DNA of 64,000 nt from Cerioporus squamosus. Its lineage: Eukaryota; Basidiomycota; Agaricomycetes; Polyporales; Polyporaceae. Shown here piece by piece: positions 57,221 through 64,000 of the stretch. Where the stretch lies: the NCBI GenBank assembly GCA_022592435.1, contig JABYQS010000006.1:124001-188000 (forward strand), given 5' to 3'. The position numbers and the translations under genes were made by a program. The stretch's first letter is position 1. Every line of letters starts with the position of its first letter. The notes under the pieces are model-generated. The model had not been told where the DNA came from. It did not search any database and saw nothing but the letters and a program-made list of their open reading frames with translations.

Positions 57221-60046
57221 TGTGAGTCAGATGAGCAGATGAGGATGGGTGAGTGTGTTGTCTGACCACAGTCATCGTGGCCCTCATTTTATATGGCTAG
57301 GAGGAGTGAGTAGGACCCGCAAACGCTATGCGGGGCGGTATGGGGTTGTCACCCGAAACAGTCATTGTGTCAAACTGGCAATTGGGAGGTCCGCTCGTAA
57401 ATTGGACAGGGTGCCAGTGACAGGAACGCCGAGCAGAGATGGTGACAGCGGCCCAGTGAGTTCGGGGCTAGGCGGTGCAGGCCACTTGGGCTGGCCGCCT
57501 CGCAAGAGGACTTGACGCAGGGTCAGGCATCGCGTGAGCCCCTCGGTAGGCAGACGAGCGGGGTGCGAAGTGGAAACAACTGATGGAGGATGACATTAGC
57601 ATTCCGACTCGGAGGACGAGAAGGGATATGAAGATGCTGAGCGCACCGGGGGCAGGTACAGACGGGGGGCCAGGACTCGATGAGCGATCTCATCTGGCAA
57701 CATCTGGGAGGGATTCTTCCATGTAGAATTGACAGCGCCAACAGAACGACAAGGTCACACAGCCTGGCAGTCACCGGTCGAGTGTTAATGAGGTCGAGGT
57801 GACATGCTGGATACAGGTCGGTAGGAGGGGCCGTTCGCGTTGTCGCGCTTGCTGCTGTGAGCGTCACGACGCAGTGACTCAGGAAGAGTTGGCCCCTCGG
57901 AGGGCGGCGGGTGCAGCAGAGACAGGACGCGGTGTGGTCTGGTTGAGAGTGCGGGAGCTGTGTTAGGCGTTGGCGCGCTGGCGAGATGGCGGACTGCTCA
58001 CGACGCGCGCGATCCTCCTCCGATGCGATCACTTGCGCGAGATCCCGATCAGTCAGATTCCGCTCCCAGCTTCGGAGCGTTCCTTGTCTGCGGCGACCGG
58101 CGGTTTTGTCCTCCTCCTGCGTTTTCCATTCCTCGAGAGTCTCTGTGCGCACGAGCATGCATTTCGCAGCGGTGCTTTTCTGCGACCGTCCCGCCCGACC
58201 CCGCCCACCTGTGCTGCGCCCGCTTCGTCCGCAATACGGACGCTGCAACGATGTTCGAGCACACCACCTGGCGTTGTGCTCCATGCTGCTTCGAAGACGT
58301 ACAGAGCAGGACTCGCCACAAGCTCCTCTCGCGTACCCCGCTCCGGCTGTGTTCTTCAGCATTAAGCATGGAGGCGCTCCCGTTCAAATCGCCCCTCGTG
58401 CCCGCAATGAACCACCTCCGGGCCAGTGGTTCCATGACCCAACTCGCAATATATGCTCGTAGTACGAGACGACCTATGCTGATATCACGATTCCACTGCA
58501 TCCACAGCCCACTTGCCAGCATATCCAGTCCAGAGTGGTGGGCCTTCCGTCCTGTACTACTCTTCTCTTTCGAATCCTTGGGCGCAGAAACTCACATGCA
58601 TGCAATTGCAGGTTTATTGACTTCTCGCTGTACAGGTCTCGTATCTCGGACTGGCAACTCGTCATCTCTACCTCGAATTCATTAGCGGCTTCCACGGCCA
58701 CCGAGCACTATCTGGGCTCCCCGAGCCCACCCTGCCATATCCCCGCCCTGGCACCCCGCACCCCGCGAAGACCCAAGTCTGCATAGGCCGACGCAACATT
58801 GTACGGTCGCGTCGCGACCCCAACTCACCTCCTCCACTATCAGTCACCACCACGTCTCCCAACATCCCACCATACGGATGGCATCGGTCTTCGCGCTCGC
58901 GACACGTCCCATGCCCTGATTTGCCTTTCCATCCACACGCACGCCCCTCTGGTCCGCTCCCCAGACATCTGTCCGAACCTGTCGATCCGTCACCGTTTCT
59001 TACGCGACTGCGATATTGCTCCCCGTCGCGTTCCTTCGCGCCTGATCTTGCTCCAATATCTCCGTCGACGTCCCCTGTTTCCGGCCCGCGAGCTGCTTCT
59101 TCGCACTATATCACGAACCATCTTCACCCATCTCCCTTGGCCTGACGTGCCGGCCCGCGCGCGACTCGGCGAGCTCGCCCTCCGCGCAGCCTCGAGGAGC
59201 CCCCCCTGGCAATCGCGCGCCCTCGAGAACATACGCTCCGCCCCGCAGACCGCAATAAACGTCAGGTGTTCTCGCGCTGAGACGCTAGACCCTAGCGACT
59301 GCGGTGCTACGCTGCTAACGCCATTGACGTCGCGCGGACCCGGCGGCGCGCGAGTCAGCACCTCCCCCAGTTGTACTGCATATGTTCATATGTTCTGTCG
59401 CGCTCAACATGTCCGTTCATACTTCGCACGTCCATCGTATCGACCACAGCCTGCGACATACGCACTTCTGCCGCAACCGGACAAAACCTCACAGGCTGTG
59501 GAGCGGCGGGCGACGGATCTAGGCTCAGAAATCCGACAGCGCCCTCCAACCGTGTGCTCCTTGCGCTGATCTCTGTGCACCCGCGGCGCATATAGGGCTG
59601 CTGAGGAGGAGTCGGCCGCACGCTCACCCGCGGCACCCTTCAGTAACGTCCGCGGTGCCTGTTCCATCGGCCCTTGCACGGTGATACGCAACTCCTGCGA
59701 AGTGGACACGCTCGGACGGGCGGACATGCATCACGCTCGCGAAGGAGGCGAGCCTATCAGGATGTCGACTTCCTCACGCATGTTTGGGCCTGAGGCCTCT
59801 GACGAGGTGAGGAGTGATTTCCCATAGCGCGCAATAGACCGAGCTGAAGCTGTATATGGTACATGAAGGTACAACAACATAGGTATCGACATAATAATGA
59901 TAGAAGGCGCAGGGCCGAGCCTGCAGCCGGAAGCAGGGGTATCAAGCATCAAGTGCATCGTCCACCAGGAGAGCCCATAAGACAAGAGAGGGAGAGAGAG
60001 AGACGCGAGAACGCGCAGAGCACAAGCCACCACCCGCAGCCCTCCT
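57221..60046. other. 2.8 kb without a defensible gene
   Basis: Long open frames occur on both strands because stops are scarce in this GC-rich DNA. The longest that starts with ATG is 58362 down to 57523 on the minus strand (279 codons, Arg/Ser/Thr-rich, no motif). The plus frames at 57960-58685 and 58799-59569 start with non-ATG codons and overlap other open frames. None is supported. The left edge includes the promoter of the adenylate-forming enzyme. Confidence 0.4.
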
Positions 60047-61514
60047 CTACATCTGGAGAACCGCCGGGGCGCTCGCGCTCCGTCCTCGGCCATTCACAGT
60101 CGTCGGCTTCACCACAGGTACCTCCGGCTCCTTGGCGAACGCGCCGAGGCGCAGGTCGCGGATGAACGCCTGGAGCCGCTTGACGGCGTCCGCGTTCTCG
60201 CCGGTGAGAACCTCCGGTGCGCGTTTCTTGGACCCGACGCCGATGTCGAGCGCGTCTGCGAGGTCGCTGACGGTCGTGACTGTGATCTCGTTCAGGTGCT
60301 TGTAGAAGCCCTTCTCGCCGCGCTCCGCACGGATGTTCAGGAAGTCCTCGAGCGCGGAACACATGTCCACCACATCGTCCTCGTGGCACTGGACGGAGAG
60401 GCTCTCGACAGGGGAGTCGGAGAGGGTCGTGAGCGTGTCGACGACGTTCTCGACAGGGAACAGGGGCGTGAGGTGGACCTTGCGCAGCTTCGTGAGCGGC
60501 TTCTCAGGGTGCTTCGCGTGTGCGAACGTCTGCGACGTGAGCGCGGTGTTGAGCGCGCACTCGTCCACGGTGTGACCGATGTTGCCCATGATGCGTTCCG
60601 TGCAGATGCGGTTGTAGTCGTTCGACTCGTGGTAGCAGCTGCCGAGGTCGAGGACCTCGAGCGCGCAGTGAACGGGCATGCACTCCCACTGCGGATCGCC
60701 GAGGTGGGTGTCGCGGATGCGGAGCTTCTTGAGAGTGGGCAGGCGCAGGAGGGAGGGCAGGCGGAGCTCGCGACCGAGCAGGATATGATCGGGGATGTCT
60801 TCGTCTCCTATCACGACCGGCACGAAGGGCTTTGCACCAACGAGGTCGGGCGCATGCAGGGCCGAGCGGGTGATGCGGTCGAGCGAGAGGTGGCGAAGGT
60901 TGGGCACGGTGGCCGCGATGGAAACGACGAGTCGCTCGCTCCTGTGAACACGGAGGCGGAGGTCAGCGGACGCAGTCAAGGAGCGACATGGCAGAAAGAC
61001 GCACAGAGGGGAACGGGCTTCATCGCCGCAATGATCGATGCACAAGGACGTAAGCTCGCGCAGCTCCTGGAAGCATGGAATCACTGCCTTGGCGAGTGAC
61101 GCCGCGAGGCTGAGCGTGAGCTGCTCCACCTGCGTACAGTGGGGGAGGATGTCGCAGAGCGCATCTGTCACCCGCGCAGGCTGTGGTGATCCGCGTGCGG
61201 GCTGCTTTGCACGTTTTGTGCAGATGGTGAGTTGGCGGATGTGGCGGCTGTAGATTTTCGGGACGTGGGTGGCATATTGCTGGAGCGCGTCGGCGCTTGT
61301 GATATGCACGCACTGCGAGACGTGAGCCGCGCGACATGCTGGCACGAAAGAGAGGCACTTACGCGGAGAGAGAGGGGATAGACATGGAATAGGACTCATG
61401 GTTGACCTTGGAGAAAGCCCTGACGTCGTCGAGATCCAGCTGGTCGACGATGGCAAGCTTCATTTCGGTGGGGAGGGCGTGCCAGGATGCACGGATGGCA
61501 GAGGTGGAGGACAT
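60047..61514 (-). CDS. F-box/LRR-type protein
   Basis: Likely SCF ubiquitin-ligase adaptor. The ATG at 61514 gives MSSTSAIRASWHALPTEMKL followed by AIVDQLDLDDVRAFSKVNHE, a clear F-box. After an intron with a GTAAGT donor come CVHITSADALQQYATHVPKI and Leu-rich repeats such as LTLSLAASLAKAVI, LRELTSLCIDHC, VPNLRHLSLDRI, LPTLKKLRIRDTHLGDPQ and ALEVLDLGSCYH. A second intron joins ARSPL to SERLVVSIAATVP in phase. The C-terminus ends SASAPAVLQM at 60047. About 450 residues. Not closely similar to the F-box genes at 40215 or 50886. Confidence 0.75.
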
Positions 61515-64000
61515 GGCGGGCTGGTGAGAGGCAGAACAGAGCTGGAGGCTGTCGCTGTAGCTGTAGGAGAGCGAGTGGAGGCTGAGGGTGTTGGAGAGAG
61601 GAGATCAAGGACGGAGACTTTTAAATGTCGGACGGAGGACAGGAGGACCGAGGTGGTCGGGAGAGTGTGGCTGGGGCGAACTCTCCGGGATCACGGATCC
61701 TGCGCGTCAAGCGAGGTAAATTGCCGCCGGCGTCCATCCTCTCCTCCGCCATCTTGACACCCTCCGTCTGTGCGCCCTGCTTAGTCGCCCTCCGATGTGC
61801 GCTCGCACTACCTCTTTGACAATCTGCCATCCACAGCTCGTCCTCTCCGTGTCCCTCGTGTGCCCCACGCCGTCCCGCACGCCTCCATCATCCTCGGTGC
61901 CATGTCTCCTCGACGCCGCGATCTTGCGTATTTCGTAACATCACGTCACCCTCGACGGCCGTGTCCAACGTCAATAATGCCGCGTGGGTCGTCGACATAT
62001 GGCCGACACGAGTTCCATGACACACGCACGTGCTAGCCGCATACTACTAGCCCATATGTGTCCACGATCATCCGAACGCACATCTCCTTGCTCGACGGAC
62101 CAAGCTGCATCTCTATCAAAGTCTATGCACATGCTCCGGAACGCCTCAGCTTCTCCCTGCGCCCGGTGGCCATGAGTATATCGACGTACACTGGTTTCGT
62201 CGCCAACGGGCCTGCGCCTGAGCCTGCTTCCCCGCCTCCTCCGGCAGTCCATCACGGCGTCTGAGCACCACCACTCCGGGGTGTGTGTCCCTTCCGCGTC
62301 CTCTCGCATCAGTCTTCCTCGTCTTTGACAGATGGCCATCGTGATATCTGCCACCCGCGGCTGTCGGGGATCCTACCGACCAGGACGCCCTCTCGCAGTC
62401 CGCCGGAACCGCAACGCTGTACGAAGCATGGCTATCCCCTAGGATGCACCCGTGAAGATCTCTGCGGAGGGAGGAGACGGTTCGCCGCGATGCCTGTAGT
62501 GTGGTTCAGACGGCTTCTCCACCCGGATATCGAGATACCCTTACCACGACGCATGTGCGTAGCTGACAGCTATGACAAGCCTACTACGGTCTTCTCGGAC
62601 TCAGTGCACAAGTCAAGAAGCCGGGCAGCCCAAGCCATCGCACGCGCGCGATCTTGCTTCTTTCTCGCAAGCGCAGTCGTTTCGTCTGGCAGTCGATCAG
62701 CAATGCTCCCATCGTATCGGTAGCGCACGGGTCTTGCACGGCAAGCTGGTCTCACAATCCGACCCGCATCACCCGCCTTCCCATGCACGAGTCCGCCTAG
62801 CTCCTTAACCCCCTGGAAATACGTTCGACGGGCGCGACACTCCCCGACGTCGGCGCGAGCAATTTGTGGCACGGTCGCCGGCACCGTTGACGGCGTCGCT
62901 CATTCATGCCTTACCTCCACCAGTCTACTAAGCAGCTCCGACGCGCTCCATGCAGACGTGCGACGTCGGGTGCGGGCATAGTACGGGAGTCCTCAGTGTG
63001 TCGGAGGCGCCCCGGATCGGGTCCGTTCATGCAGCGTGCAAGCACAGCGACTGCGCAGGCCACATAAGTATGCAGCGGCGCCGTGCGCCGCTACTACGTC
63101 AGCGGTGGTTACTGTTGGCGGGTGCGGGTGCGCGAGGATCCGTTCGCCTTCGGGCGTAGATGCTGAGGAAGGCAGGTCGACGAAGAAGCGGTGGAGACGC
63201 GTGGGCGCGTCAGTCTGCACGTCCGGTTCGTATCGGAATTCCAGATCCTCTGGACGCTCTGGGCGTTCGACATACTCGATTGGGAGCTCTGGGCTCATGT
63301 CCCGAAGCGGCCTCGTCTGCCCTCGTCCTGCACAGTCGAGATCCCCCGAGGTTCCGTGCCTTCCTCTGTGCACGCAGCATCGCGGATGCATTCTCGAGTC
63401 GAGTCGCGAGATATGTCCGCTGAACGTCGGCCTTGTCTTGAGCTGCCCAGCACTGCCGCGGCAAGAGACACATTCGGCTTCAAGCATATTCGCAACCCTC
63501 CCCGCGGAGCCCTCATCCAGACATCGGGATACACATAGCTGCAGAAACCGAGCAGACTCCCGAGACCGGATCGTCGGATCTACAGCACGCAAACACAGTA
63601 ATTATTCCACGCCGGCAAAGCCCTGCACGGGCGGGCGGGCTCGCCCGGGATGGTGGCAGTGGGCTGAACCGATCGCCCACGGTCGGACGACAAACGCAAA
63701 CACGCTGCGCGAGGGAATCAACCACAGCTCCAGCTCGCGTTGGATCGCTATCTGGCCACGCCGATCGCTGGCTCGGGGCCCGCTGTGTCTGATCGATCCC
63801 GAGAGCGGACGAGGCGGACGAACCGTTCCCCCGCTGATGGCGCATCACGCAGCACAGCACACCGCCCGCCGCGGTCTCTGAACTGAGATCCGACACCCCG
63901 GCGGTCGCCATCAGTCACGTTCAATTTGTCGCCACCAACTTGAACCATCCGACCCCGAGTCCGGTCGTGATCCGCTCGCGGTACTTACTATGTACTTGGT
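61515..64000. other. 2.5 kb at the right edge with no confident gene
   Basis: The part next to 61514 is the F-box/LRR promoter. Chance open frames fill both strands. The only segment with coding-like composition is listed separately at 62993-63298. No RNA gene or repeat seen. Confidence 0.4.
62993..63298 (-). CDS. Possible small hypothetical protein
   Basis: An ATG at 63298 opens 101 codons (MSPELPIEYVERPERPEDLE ... RLHRFFVDLPSSASTPEGE ... VTTADVVAAHGAAAYLC) to a stop at 62993. The first 75 residues have a charged, protein-like composition. The last 25 look like read-through of a splice donor, so there may be a further exon to the left. No family recognised. Plus-strand frames over the same bases are also open, so the call is weak. 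Confidence 0.25.
   Translation of the reverse strand: MSPELPIEYVERPERPEDLEFRYEPDVQTDAPTRLHRFFVDLPSSASTPEGERILAHPHPPTVTTADVVAAHGAAAYLCGLRSRCACTLHERTRSGAPPTH

Noticed and set aside
57523..58362. 279-codon minus ORF starting with ATG
   Set aside because: Composition is biased and featureless, other frames over the same bases are also open, and no family pattern is visible. I cannot exclude an orphan gene.
58799..59569. 256-codon plus ORF
   Set aside because: Starts with TTG, is Arg/Pro/Ser-rich, and has no recognisable domain. Likely low stop density in GC-rich DNA.
63036..63881. 281-codon plus ORF at the right edge
   Set aside because: Starts with GTG and shows no motif. The minus frame over part of it looks more protein-like, though also weak.

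Overview
The window is nuclear DNA from a filamentous basidiomycete, most likely an Agaricomycete. The evidence is compact genes split by many roughly 50-60 nt GT-AG introns, GC-rich coding sequence, and families typical of mushroom-forming fungi: SRPK-like kinases, F-box/LRR proteins, tandem P450s, a Pil1/Lsp1 eisosome protein and Mediator Med5. No bacterial, viral or CRISPR features were seen. All CDS coordinates are outer spans from start to stop codon and contain introns. I spliced them by eye, so the start and stop codons are firmer than most internal exon edges.

Layout. 1-9.6 kb: 3' end of a CDF zinc transporter, then MED5, a GRIP-domain golgin and PEX14 on the minus strand. 9.9-19.5 kb: TUF1 (mitochondrial EF-Tu) and GCV3 (glycine cleavage H protein). 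These were probably once adjacent and are now separated by about 5.2 kb. That block holds a broken guanine deaminase, an intact SRPK-like kinase, a small hypothetical gene and a kinase relic, and it is flanked by two copies of the 1.35-kb TUF1-GCV3 junction. The right copy contains an internal 0.89-kb inversion. 19.7-24 kb: NDUFB11-like complex I subunit, NAA40 acetyltransferase and RIO2 kinase. 26-31.5 kb: an SMNDC1-like Tudor protein and a divergent pair of homologous uncharacterised proteins. 34-44.7 kb: eIF4E, an eisosome BAR protein, U6 snRNA, TRM44, an F-box protein, ELP4 and IMP1.

44.5-57.2 kb is a young, duplication-rich accessory region. It has two tandem P450 genes whose repeat unit carries along a 3' fragment of IMP1, and two tandem F-box genes in different states of decay with a MITE-like element upstream of one. 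An adenylate-forming enzyme follows, with a possible one-base lesion in a G/C run. 60-61.5 kb: an F-box/LRR gene. Four gaps of about 2.4-2.8 kb (23979-26354, 31449-34128, 57221-60046, 61515-64000) contain no gene I can defend.

Functionally most of the window is housekeeping: translation and tRNA modification (TUF1, eIF4E, TRM44, ELP4, RIO2), splicing (U6, SMNDC1), mitochondrion (TUF1, GCV3, NDUFB11, IMP1), transcription (MED5) and membrane organisation (golgin, PEX14, PIL1). The novelty lies in the rearrangements: the duplicated and inverted TUF1-GCV3 junction, the IMP1-P450 tandem duplication, the MITE upstream of a decaying F-box gene, and the divergent pair of uncharacterised paralogues.
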